A stretch of DNA of 6,231 bases from an uncultured Bacteroidales bacterium (GCA_900317065.1 ONFK01000103.1:1-6231), one strand, 5' to 3'; counted from the first letter of the stretch, positions 1 to 6,231 are shown. Notes: generated by a model from the sequence alone, not told the origin. Translations and numbers: made by a program.

Positions 1-1
1 A

Positions 2-505
2 CGCATCAATCCTTCCGGAAAACTAGCCATAACCTTCCCTTATGTGACAGGGCAGATACCTATCTATTATAACCGTCACAAATCCGGCCGCAGGGGCACC
101 CAAGGCATCTATAAGGACGGAATGCCAACCGAGCCCCTATATCCCTTCGGGCATGGCCTGAGCTATACCACCTTCGAATACGGCGAGCCCGTGGTGGTCG
201 GGACTGCATCCCTGGATGCACCGTTCACCGTTGAGGTGAGCGTGTCGAACACCGGCTCCGTGGACGGCAAGGAAGCAGTGCTTTGGTATGTGAGTGACCC
301 GTACTGCTCGGTGCTCACTCGTCCCGAAAAGGAACTCAAGTTCTTCGAAAAGAAGATGATACGAGCCGGGGCCACGGAGGTATTCCGCTTCGAGGTGGAT
401 CCCGCACGGGACCTTGGTTATCTGGACGGTGACGGGAAGTATTTCGTCGAGCCCGGAGAATATCATATCCTTGTAGGTGACAAAGATCTTAAGCTGAACC
501 TGTAA
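2..505 (+). CDS. GH3 family beta-glucosidase-type glycoside hydrolase, C-terminal part
   Basis: This is the last 167 residues of a glycoside hydrolase whose start lies left of the window; the reading frame opens at base 2 with no start codon. The first ~55 residues match the end of the GH3 C-terminal alpha/beta domain: NPSGKL, then ITFPYVTGQIPIYYN, then PLYPFGHGLSYTTFEY. The rest is the fibronectin-III-like domain typical of GH3 enzymes, with VSNTG, a DPY...TRPEKELKFF stretch and EPGEYHILVGD near the end. Family members release terminal beta-linked glucose, xylose or related sugars from oligosaccharides, usually in the periplasm in Bacteroidota. The catalytic Asp and the signal peptide would lie outside the window, so substrate and location cannot be read here. 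The stop codon TAA shares one base with the next gene's ATG (TAATG), so the two are probably co-transcribed and translationally coupled. The family call is firm; beta-glucosidase versus beta-xylosidase is open. Confidence 0.93.
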   Translation, partial: RINPSGKLAITFPYVTGQIPIYYNRHKSGRRGTQGIYKDGMPTEPLYPFGHGLSYTTFEYGEPVVVGTASLDAPFTVEVSVSNTGSVDGKEAVLWYVSDPYCSVLTRPEKELKFFEKKMIRAGATEVFRFEVDPARDLGYLDGDGKYFVEPGEYHILVGDKDLKLNL

Positions 506-2949
506 TGCGTGCACTCCTGCTGGTTGCGACCTTGTCGCTTTCGATTTCAGCTTTCGCCCAGAGGAGCGAAGTGCTGCTGGAGAAGGGGTGGAAGTTCCAT
601 CGTGGAGATGCCCCCGAGGCCTCTGCCGCCGCTTATGACGATTCCGCCTGGCAGGAAGTGTGCATACCCCACGATTGGGCTATCTACGGCCCTTTCAGCC
701 GTGAGTACGATCTTCAGAACGTGGCGGTTACGCAGAATTACGAGAAAAAGGCCTCGCTTAAGACCGGACGCACTGGCGGCCTGCCTTATGTGGGCTGCGG
801 ATGGTACAGATGCAGTTTCGAGGTGCCCTCCGGCAAGCGGGCGACGCTGGTCTTCGACGGTGCAATGAGCGAGGCGCACGTATTCGTCAACGGAAAAGAG
901 GTCTGCTTTTGGCCTTATGGTTATAATTCCTTCCATGTCGATATTACCGGGGCGGTGCATCCTGGCGGCAATGAGCTTGCAGTCCGTTTGGGAAATCTCC
1001 CCAACTCTTCCCGCTGGTATCCCGGTGCAGGCCTCTATCGCAACGTTCATCTTGTTCTCACTGAAACTTTACATGTAGGAGTATGGGGAACACACGTTGC
1101 TACTCCTGAGGTATCTGCCGATTTCGCCTCCGTTCACCTGGAAACAACTCTGGAAGGGGTAGTTGACATAGGTGCCAAGGTGCATACTTGCATAATAGGG
1201 CCTGACGGAGACGTGGTTGCAGAAGCGGATTCTTTTCTTCAGCCCGGAGAAAGCACTGCGGTCCAGGATTTCGGCATCCCGGCTCCGGAACTATGGAGCC
1301 CTGAAACACCTTCTTTGTACAAGGCGGTATCGGTAATAGGGGACGGGATTCGTGAGACAGACCGTTATGAGACGGTTTTTGGAATCCGTAGTGTGGAGTT
1401 TATCCCCGGAAAGGGTTTCCTGCTGAATGGCGAATCGCGCAAGTTTCAGGGTGTCTGCAATCATCATGACCTCGGGCCTCTGGGAGCAGCCGTAAATGAG
1501 TCGGCAATCAGGCACCAGCTTGAATTGTTGAAGGATATGGGCTGTGACGCTATCCGGACTTCTCACAATATGCCGGCTCCGGAGCTGGTGCGGCTATGTG
1601 ATGAAATGGGCTTCATGATGATGCTCGAGCCTTTCGATGAGTGGGATGTGGCCAAGTGCCGCAATGGTTATCACAGATATTTTGAGGAATGGGCGGAAAA
1701 GGATATGGTGAATATGCTCCGCCAGTATCGCAACCATCCTTCCGTGGTTCTTTGGAGCATAGGCAACGAAGTACCCACGCAGTGCAGCCCGGAGGGGTAT
1801 AAAGTCGCTTCTTTCCTGCGGGACATCTGTCACAGGGAAGATCCCACGCGGCTTGTCACCTGTGGCATGGACCAGGTTTCGTGCGTGCTTTCAAATGGCT
1901 TTGCAGCCTGCATCGACGTGCCCGGCCTGAACTATCGCACCTTCCGCTACGAAGAGGCGTATGCGGCTCTGCCCCAGGGATTTATCCTCGGCACGGAAAC
2001 TGGTTCTACCGTGAGTTCCCGCGGGGTTTACAAATTGCCGGCGGTAAAGCGTTTCAGCGCAAAAGATCCCGACCAGCAGTGCTCCGCCTATGAGTTGGAT
2101 GCCTGTTCATGGTCAAATATCCCGGACGTGGATTTCGCCCTGGCGGACGATTATCCCTGGACCCTCGGGCAGTTCGTCTGGACGGGATTCGACTATCTGG
2201 GCGAGCCCAGCCCATACGATACCGATGCCTGGCCGAACCACTCTTCGATGTTCGGTATCATCGACCTGGCATCCCTGCCTAAAGACCGCTTCTGGCTCTT
2301 CCGAAGCGTGTGGAACCGCAACTCCGAAACCCTTCATATTTTACCTCACTGGAACTGGAAGAAGGGTGACAAGGTGCCGGTTATGGTGTTCGCAAGCTAC
2401 GATGAGGCTGAGCTATTCCTGAACGGAAAGTCATTGGGTATCAGAAAGAAAGCCGTTGCCGTGGAACCCACGCACGGTGGCCGGGAGGAAGCGCTCGAAA
2501 GCCGCTACCGCCTGATATGGGAAGATATCGATTACGAGCCAGGTGAACTGAAGGTGGTGGCTTATCGCGATGGCGCTCCTGCGGATTCCGCTTTCGTTCG
2601 CACGGCCGGCAAACCACATCGAATCAGCCTGTCTTATGACGGTCACGCATTGAAATCCGACGGCAAGGATCTCGCCTATGTAACCGTTTCGATTCTGGAT
2701 AAAAGAGGCAACCTATGTCCTCTGGACGGGTCTCTACTCAAATTCAAGGTCTCCGGCGCAGGTTCATACCGTGCCGCAGCGAACGGCGATCCCACCTGCC
2801 TGGATATTTTCCACGAACCCCGTATGCACGCCTTCAACGGCAAACTCACTGTAATCGTTCAATCTTCCCAAACTCCCGGCCGCATCCGTCTTAAGGTCTC
2901 CGGCCGCCGTCTCCGCACCGCCAAACTCTCCGTCAATTCAGCCCTCTAA
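505..2949 (+). CDS. Secreted GH2 family beta-galactosidase-type glycoside hydrolase
   Basis: This 814-residue enzyme should hydrolyse terminal beta-galactosides or related glycosides with retention of configuration. Residues 1-18 look like a signal peptide (MRALLLVATL..., cleavage at SAFA|Q, no lipobox Cys), so it is probably periplasmic. Visible domains are an N-terminal sugar-binding jelly roll (~24-188, with IPHDWAIYGPF), an Ig-like domain (~190-296), the catalytic TIM barrel (~300-600), a DUF4982-like domain (~605-692, HILPHWNW, LFLNGKSLG, YEPGELKVVAY) and a C-terminal domain like Glyco_hydro2_C5 (~704-800, DGKDLAYVTVSILD). The acid/base is E422 in SIGNE and the nucleophile E498 in ILGTETGSTVSSRG; IRTSHN (350-355) is also present. 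The length is normal for this multidomain subgroup. The ATG overlaps the GH3 stop by one base and is followed directly by the signal peptide, which supports this start. GH2 also contains beta-mannosidases and beta-glucuronidases, so the substrate is inferred only. Confidence 0.93.
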   Translation: MRALLLVATLSLSISAFAQRSEVLLEKGWKFHRGDAPEASAAAYDDSAWQEVCIPHDWAIYGPFSREYDLQNVAVTQNYEKKASLKTGRTGGLPYVGCGWYRCSFEVPSGKRATLVFDGAMSEAHVFVNGKEVCFWPYGYNSFHVDITGAVHPGGNELAVRLGNLPNSSRWYPGAGLYRNVHLVLTETLHVGVWGTHVATPEVSADFASVHLETTLEGVVDIGAKVHTCIIGPDGDVVAEADSFLQPGESTAVQDFGIPAPELWSPETPSLYKAVSVIGDGIRETDRYETVFGIRSVEFIPGKGFLLNGESRKFQGVCNHHDLGPLGAAVNESAIRHQLELLKDMGCDAIRTSHNMPAPELVRLCDEMGFMMMLEPFDEWDVAKCRNGYHRYFEEWAEKDMVNMLRQYRNHPSVVLWSIGNEVPTQCSPEGYKVASFLRDICHREDPTRLVTCGMDQVSCVLSNGFAACIDVPGLNYRTFRYEEAYAALPQGFILGTETGSTVSSRGVYKLPAVKRFSAKDPDQQCSAYELDACSWSNIPDVDFALADDYPWTLGQFVWTGFDYLGEPSPYDTDAWPNHSSMFGIIDLASLPKDRFWLFRSVWNRNSETLHILPHWNWKKGDKVPVMVFASYDEAELFLNGKSLGIRKKAVAVEPTHGGREEALESRYRLIWEDIDYEPGELKVVAYRDGAPADSAFVRTAGKPHRISLSYDGHALKSDGKDLAYVTVSILDKRGNLCPLDGSLLKFKVSGAGSYRAAANGDPTCLDIFHEPRMHAFNGKLTVIVQSSQTPGRIRLKVSGRRLRTAKLSVNSAL

Positions 2950-2961
2950 TGCTGCAGGTGT

Positions 2962-3020
2962 CCCGTTTTTGCGGGCTCCGGGCAGGAATCGGGGCGTTTT
3001 TCTGCCCGCGGGGGAGTTTT
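2962..3020 (+). terminator. Probable terminator region of the GH3-GH2 unit
   Basis: Directly after the GH2 stop there are several overlapping GC-rich inverted repeats. CCCG (2962-2965) pairs with CGGG (2972-2975). GCTCC (2975-2979) pairs with GGGGC (2991-2995, one wobble) and is followed by G then five T, the most terminator-like arrangement. CGGGCAG (2979-2985) pairs perfectly with CTGCCCG (3002-3008) around a 16-base loop, with TTTT at 3017-3020. These structures exclude one another in part, so which one forms is unclear. The position between a finished gene and a promoter fits transcription termination. No folding energy was computed. Confidence 0.45.
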
Positions 3021-3050
3021 CGGAATCAGAAGTTGCGCAAAGGTCGAAAA

Positions 3051-3082
3051 TTAGTCAAATAGGAATCTTTTTTGTAACTTTG
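3051..3082 (+). promoter_or_regulatory. Bacteroidota-type promoter for the ATP synthase operon
   Basis: TAACTTTG at 3075-3082 matches the Bacteroidota -7 consensus TAnnTTTG exactly. TTAG at 3051-3054 lies 20 bases upstream of it and is an imperfect match to the -33 box TTTG. The stretch is AT-rich compared with the coding DNA on both sides. A transcript would start at about 3087-3091, giving a leader of about 40 bases before the atpD ATG at 3130. There is no Shine-Dalgarno sequence before that ATG; the last ~20 bases (AGTATTAAAACCCTGATAT) are AT-rich, as is usual in this phylum. Confidence 0.7.
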
Positions 3083-3089
3083 GAACTTG

Positions 3090-3107
3090 CGCCGGCGGAT
3101 ACCGGCG
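3090..3107 (+). promoter_or_regulatory. Stem-loop in the atpD leader, near the predicted 5' end
   Basis: CGCCGG (3090-3095) and CCGGCG (3102-3107) are perfect reverse complements separated by the six-base loop CGGATA. The stem would begin at or within a few bases of the transcription start predicted from the promoter, so the operon mRNA could carry a hairpin at its 5' end. Such hairpins are known to protect some bacterial mRNAs from decay starting at the 5' end; that role here is inference. It ends 22 bases before the atpD ATG and does not cover it. No T-run follows, so it is not a terminator. Confidence 0.45.
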
Positions 3108-3129
3108 AAGAGTATTAAAACCCTGATAT

Positions 3130-4647
3130 ATGCCAGCAGTTACAGGACACATTTCCCAGATCATAGGCCCGGTGGTGGACGTGCATTTCGACTTGAGCGA
3201 CAAGCAGGAGTCGTCGCTGCCTTCCATACACGATGCGCTCAAAGTGCAAAGGCCCGGCGGCAAGACACTTATCATAGAAGTTCAGCAGCACATAGGCGAA
3301 GACACCGTGCGCTGCGTGGCGATGGATTCCACGGACGGCCTGCGCCGCGGGCTGGAAGTGGAGAGTACGGGTTCGCCGGTCACGATGCCTGCGGGCACAC
3401 AGATCCGGGGCCGCGTGATGAATGTCGTCGGGGATACCATCGACGGTCTGGGCGAACTCAGCCGCGAGGGCAGCCTGCCCATCCATCGCGAAGCGCCGAA
3501 ATTCGAGGAACTCACTACCAGTCAGGAAGTTCTGTTTACTGGCATCAAGGTGATAGACCTGCTGGAGCCCTACCTCAAGGGCGGAAAGATCGGCCTCTTC
3601 GGCGGTGCGGGCGTGGGAAAGACCGTGCTGATCAAGGAGCTGATAAACAACATCGCGAAGAAGCACAACGGATTCAGCGTGTTCGCAGGAGTGGGCGAGC
3701 GTACCCGCGAGGGCAACGACCTGCTGCGCGAGATGATAGAGTCCGGGGTGATCAAATACGGAGAGGAGTTCGAGAAGGGGATGGAGGAAGGAAAGTGGGA
3801 TCTGTCGAAGGTGGACCGCGAGCAGATGGCGCAGAGCCAGGTGGCGATGGTCTTCGGGCAGATGAACGAACCTCCGGGAGCGCGCTCCAGCGTGGCCCTC
3901 AGCGGGCTCACGCTCGCGGAATCCTTCCGCGATTCCTCCGACCCGGCCGCCCCGAAGGACATACTGTTCTTCATCGACAACATCTTCCGTTTCACCCAGG
4001 CGGGGTCGGAGGTGAGCGCGCTCCTCGGGCGCATGCCCTCCGCAGTGGGCTACCAGCCTACCCTCGCGACGGAGATGGTGCAGATGCAGGAACGCATCAC
4101 ATCTACCAAGAACGGATCCATCACCTCCGTGCAGGCGGTCTACGTGCCGGCGGACGACCTTACCGACCCGGCACCGGCTACAACCTTCAGCCATCTGGAC
4201 GCAACCACCGTGCTGAGCCGCAAGATCGCCACTCTGGGAATCTACCCCGCAGTGGACCCGCTGGAATCCACATCCCGCATCCTCGATCCCAACATCGTCG
4301 GGCAGGACCACTACGACACGGCCCAGCGCGTGAAGCAGATACTCCAGCGCTACAAGGAACTCCAGGACATCATCGCCATCCTCGGCATGGACGAACTCTC
4401 GGACGAGGACAAGCTCACCGTGAACCGCGCCCGCCGCGTGCAGCGCTTCCTGAGCCAGCCCCTCCACGTGGCCGCCGCGTTCAACGGCTGCCCCGGAGTG
4501 ATGGTGGACATCGAAGACACCATAAAGGGCTTCAAGATGATACTTGACGGCGAGGTGGACTACCTGCCGGAGCAGGCCTTCATGCAGGTCGGAACCATCG
4601 AAGATGCGATCGCCAAGGGCGAAAAGATACTGGCACAGGCGAAATGA
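3130..4647 (+). CDS. atpD: F-type ATP synthase, F1 catalytic beta subunit
   Basis: This 505-residue protein is the catalytic subunit of the F1 head, making ATP from ADP and phosphate at the cytoplasmic face of the membrane. Residues 1-80 form the N-terminal beta-barrel (GHISQIIGPVVDVHF). The nucleotide-binding domain has the P-loop GGAGVGKT at 158-165 (catalytic K164, T165), GERTREG with the catalytic glutamate E190, and a Walker B strand ending at D283 (ILFFIDN). QMNEPPGAR (244-252) and the C-terminal DELSDED motif (421-427; DELSEED in many bacteria) are in place. The protein is longer than the ~460 residues of E. coli mainly because of about 27 extra residues near 209-236, between SGVI and VFGQMNEPPG. 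The ATG lies ~40 bases after the predicted transcription start. The stop codon overlaps atpC by four bases (ATGA), which suggests translational coupling. Identity is not in doubt. Confidence 0.99.
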   Translation: MPAVTGHISQIIGPVVDVHFDLSDKQESSLPSIHDALKVQRPGGKTLIIEVQQHIGEDTVRCVAMDSTDGLRRGLEVESTGSPVTMPAGTQIRGRVMNVVGDTIDGLGELSREGSLPIHREAPKFEELTTSQEVLFTGIKVIDLLEPYLKGGKIGLFGGAGVGKTVLIKELINNIAKKHNGFSVFAGVGERTREGNDLLREMIESGVIKYGEEFEKGMEEGKWDLSKVDREQMAQSQVAMVFGQMNEPPGARSSVALSGLTLAESFRDSSDPAAPKDILFFIDNIFRFTQAGSEVSALLGRMPSAVGYQPTLATEMVQMQERITSTKNGSITSVQAVYVPADDLTDPAPATTFSHLDATTVLSRKIATLGIYPAVDPLESTSRILDPNIVGQDHYDTAQRVKQILQRYKELQDIIAILGMDELSDEDKLTVNRARRVQRFLSQPLHVAAAFNGCPGVMVDIEDTIKGFKMILDGEVDYLPEQAFMQVGTIEDAIAKGEKILAQAK

Positions 4648-4874
4648 CACTGCAGATCATCACTCCCGAATCGTTCAGCGAGCACCAGGCGGAAGCGGTC
4701 TTCCTGCCGGGCGCTGCCGGCGCTTTCGAGGTTCTTAAGGGCCACGCGCCCATAATCTCCGCCCTTACGGCGGGAGATGTCCGCTGGCGCGACGACTCCG
4801 GGGAACATGTGCAGCCTCTGCGGAGCGGAATGGTGATGGTGGAAAACGACGTGATAAAAGTTTGCGCGGAATGA
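4644..4874 (+). CDS. atpC: F-type ATP synthase, epsilon subunit (short form)
   Basis: This 76-residue protein is the epsilon subunit of the central stalk, which links the gamma subunit to the c ring. It holds only the N-terminal beta-sandwich domain: it begins MTLQIITPE and has the family stretch GAFEVLKGHAPIISALTAGD (about residues 26-45) and a late strand GMVMVENDVIKV. The E. coli protein has 139 residues, and its C-terminal two-helix domain, absent here, can extend into F1 and block ATP hydrolysis. The ORF ends in a clean stop that overlaps the atpB start (ATGA), so this is a complete short gene and not a truncation. Short epsilon subunits are, as far as I recall, usual in Bacteroidota. 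The ATG overlaps the atpD stop, which fixes the start well. Confidence 0.96.
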   Translation: MTLQIITPESFSEHQAEAVFLPGAAGAFEVLKGHAPIISALTAGDVRWRDDSGEHVQPLRSGMVMVENDVIKVCAE

Positions 4875-5953
4875 TTGGCGGAAGAAAAATGATTCTTTTG
4901 TTGTTGCTTGTATTTACGGTGCAGGCGGCGTCGGCAATGGTGCCGGAGAGCATTTTTCTGCGAGCCGGTGCCATTGACGCAGAGCCTGCCACGGAGGAAC
5001 AGGAGAGCGTCCCGGACATCGGCAACATCATCTTCGAACACGTCCTCGACAGCTACGAATGGCACCTGACCGAATGGAAGGGCAAGCCCGTCGCCATCCA
5101 TCTCCCCGTCATCCTCATCGACCGCGGCATACACGCATTCAACTCCCGGGAAATCCTCGAAACGGGCAGCTACGGGCGCTGGCACATCGCCCCCGAAGGA
5201 GCCCCGCACGAAGGGAAGATAGTCCGCGAGGACGGCAGCAAGCCCTTCGACATCAGCATCACCAAGAACGTGCTGCAGCTGATGATCAACGCCCTCCTCC
5301 TGGTGCTCATCGTCCTTCTCACCGCCCGCTGGTACAAGCGCCACGACGCCCTCAAGGAGCATCCCACCGGCATCGCGGCCCTGATGGAGCCCCTCATAAT
5401 GATGATACACGACATGGCCCGCGAGAACATAGGCGAAGACGACTACCGCCGCTACTCGCCATATCTGCTCACGGCCTTCCTCTTCATCCTGCTGAGCAAT
5501 GTCATCGGCATCATCCCCTTCTTCCCCGGAGGAGCCAACCTTACCGGCAACATAGCCTGCACCCTGGTGCTTGCCCTTTTCACCTTCTTCACCGTGAACC
5601 TCACGGGCACGAAGCATTACTACAAGGAGATTTTCTCGCCGGACGTGCCCGGCGTGCTCAAGCCCCTGATGGCGGTCATCGAGACCTTCTCCGCCCTGGT
5701 GAAGCCCATTTCGCTCACCATCCGACTCTTCGCGAACATGCTGGCGGGGCATATACAGATACTCTGCATGGTGAGCATCATTTTCATCATGGCCAAGTAC
5801 GGCCCCGCCATGACGGGAGGAGCCACGGCCATAACGCTTCTTTTCGGAATCTTCCTGGACGTGCTGGAAATCCTGATTTCCTTCATCCAGGCCTATATAT
5901 TTACAATGCTGTCGTCAATCTACATAGGGATGGCGCGGGTAAAAGGAGAATAA
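4871..5953 (+). CDS. atpB: F-type ATP synthase, Fo subunit a, with exported N-terminal extension
   Basis: This subunit forms the two half-channels that feed ions to the c ring. With the ATG at 4871 it has 360 residues, against 271 in E. coli. The excess is N-terminal: a signal-peptide-like start (MIGGRKMILLLLLVFTVQAASA, likely cut after residue 22) and about 110 polar residues that should face the periplasm (IIFEHVLDSYEWHLT, LPVILIDRG). Hydrophobic segments follow at about 134-154, 198-217, 226-246, 265-307 and 315-355. The essential arginine is R285 in SLTIRLFANMLAGH (E. coli R210); N289, H294, E333 and Q340 align with E. coli N214, E219, H245 and Q252. The ATG at 4871 is preferred because it overlaps the atpC stop as ATGA, the same junction as atpD/atpC. 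An in-frame TTG at 4862 and an ATG at 4889 (MILLLL, after GGCGGAAGAAAA) are alternatives. No extra gene lies between atpC and atpB. Confidence 0.97.
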   Translation: MIGGRKMILLLLLVFTVQAASAMVPESIFLRAGAIDAEPATEEQESVPDIGNIIFEHVLDSYEWHLTEWKGKPVAIHLPVILIDRGIHAFNSREILETGSYGRWHIAPEGAPHEGKIVREDGSKPFDISITKNVLQLMINALLLVLIVLLTARWYKRHDALKEHPTGIAALMEPLIMMIHDMARENIGEDDYRRYSPYLLTAFLFILLSNVIGIIPFFPGGANLTGNIACTLVLALFTFFTVNLTGTKHYYKEIFSPDVPGVLKPLMAVIETFSALVKPISLTIRLFANMLAGHIQILCMVSIIFIMAKYGPAMTGGATAITLLFGIFLDVLEILISFIQAYIFTMLSSIYIGMARVKGE

Positions 5954-5973
5954 CAACTTAAATCATTAATATT

Positions 5974-6231
5974 ATGTTACTTACAATCATTCTTCAGGCA
6001 ATTGCCGGAGCGGCCCTCGGAAAAGCCGGCGCCGCAGTCGGAGCAGCTCTCGCAGCATTCGCTGCAGGATACGGAATCGGCAAGATCGGCACCGCCGCGA
6101 TGGAAGCCATCGCCCGCCAGCCTGAGCTTAAAGGCGACATCCGTACAAACCTGATCCTCGGTATAGTATTCATGGAGACGGCCATCATTTACGCCCTGCT
6201 CGTTGTAATACTGATAATATTCGTACTCTAG
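5974..6231 (+). CDS. atpE: F-type ATP synthase, Fo subunit c (proteolipid ring)
   Basis: This complete 85-residue protein ends with TAG at the last base of the window. It is the rotor-ring subunit: a helical hairpin with helix 1 at about 5-45 (Ala/Gly-rich, with the packing run GYGIGKIG at 32-39), the polar loop ARQPELKGD (47-55) and helix 2 at about 58-84. The ion-carrying carboxylate is E68 in FMETAIIY. Thr69 and Tyr73 correspond to S66 and Y70 of the Na+-binding c subunit of Ilyobacter, but the position of its Q32 is isoleucine (I35), so proton transport is more likely. The ATG follows the atpB stop after a 20-base AT-rich gap (CAACTTAAATCATTAATATT) with no Shine-Dalgarno site at the normal distance. 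That gap may raise translation of this subunit, which is needed in many copies per complex; this is inference. Confidence 0.97.
   Translation: MLLTIILQAIAGAALGKAGAAVGAALAAFAAGYGIGKIGTAAMEAIARQPELKGDIRTNLILGIVFMETAIIYALLVVILIIFVL

Noticed and set aside
3005..3012. Perfect palindrome CCCGCGGG as a regulator binding site
   Set aside because: It is short, lies within a GC-rich cluster of overlapping inverted repeats, and is better explained as part of the terminator region.
2950..3129. A small gene or RNA gene in the 180-base gap before atpD
   Set aside because: No convincing short ORF or tRNA-like fold is visible; the gap is accounted for by terminator, promoter and leader.
3087..4547. A 486-codon open frame on the + strand in another frame of atpD
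   Set aside because: It is an Arg/Gly/Pro/His-rich out-of-frame reading with no domain, lying across the real atpD gene.
3115..4650. A 511-codon open frame on the - strand covering all of atpD
   Set aside because: It mirrors the strongly biased GC-rich codons of atpD. Its translation is His/Arg/Leu-rich with no recognisable domain, while the + strand has an unmistakable beta subunit.
4580..5752. A 390-codon open frame on the - strand over atpC and atpB
   Set aside because: It is a shadow of two certain genes; the predicted protein is low-complexity and rich in Glu, Asp, Val and Gly.
5945..5948. GGAG near the end of atpB as a Shine-Dalgarno site for atpE
   Set aside because: It lies about 25 bases before the atpE ATG, too far for a normal ribosome binding site, and encodes the last codons of atpB.
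5059..5961. A 300-codon + strand frame inside atpB
   Set aside because: It is an Arg/His/Pro-rich out-of-frame reading of the atpB sequence with no start signal or domain.

Overview
The window reads as ordinary chromosomal DNA from a fairly GC-rich member of the Bacteroidota, most likely Bacteroidales. Three things point there. The F-type ATP synthase genes run in the order atpD-atpC-atpB-atpE, beta and epsilon first. The only clear promoter has the Bacteroidota -7 box TAnnTTTG. No gene has a convincing Shine-Dalgarno site at the usual distance. All genes are on the + strand and no mobile element, CRISPR array or RNA gene was found.

Bases 2-2949 hold a two-gene glycan-degradation unit. It begins with the C-terminal end of a GH3 beta-glucosidase-type enzyme, which runs in from the left. 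This overlaps by one base (TAATG) with a complete, secreted GH2 beta-galactosidase-type enzyme of 814 residues that has both catalytic glutamates. The pair probably removes terminal sugars from oligosaccharides in the periplasm. Bases 2950-3129 are non-coding. They hold a GC-rich cluster of inverted repeats (probable terminator), a Bacteroidota-type promoter, and a 6-bp stem-loop at about the predicted 5' end of the next transcript.

Bases 3130-6231 are the first part of the ATP synthase operon: atpD (catalytic beta), atpC (epsilon, short form), atpB (subunit a, with an extra exported N-terminal region) and atpE (subunit c, ending at the last base of the window). atpD/atpC and atpC/atpB each overlap by ATGA, while atpE follows an AT-rich 20-base gap. 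Genes for b, delta, alpha and gamma are expected just downstream. Subunits a and c form the membrane ion path, beta does the catalysis, and epsilon sits on the rotor stalk.

I do not see an undescribed system here. The points most worth a second look are the hybrid ion-binding site in subunit c, the epsilon subunit without its inhibitory C-terminal domain, the insertion in beta, and the promoter with its 5'-terminal hairpin.
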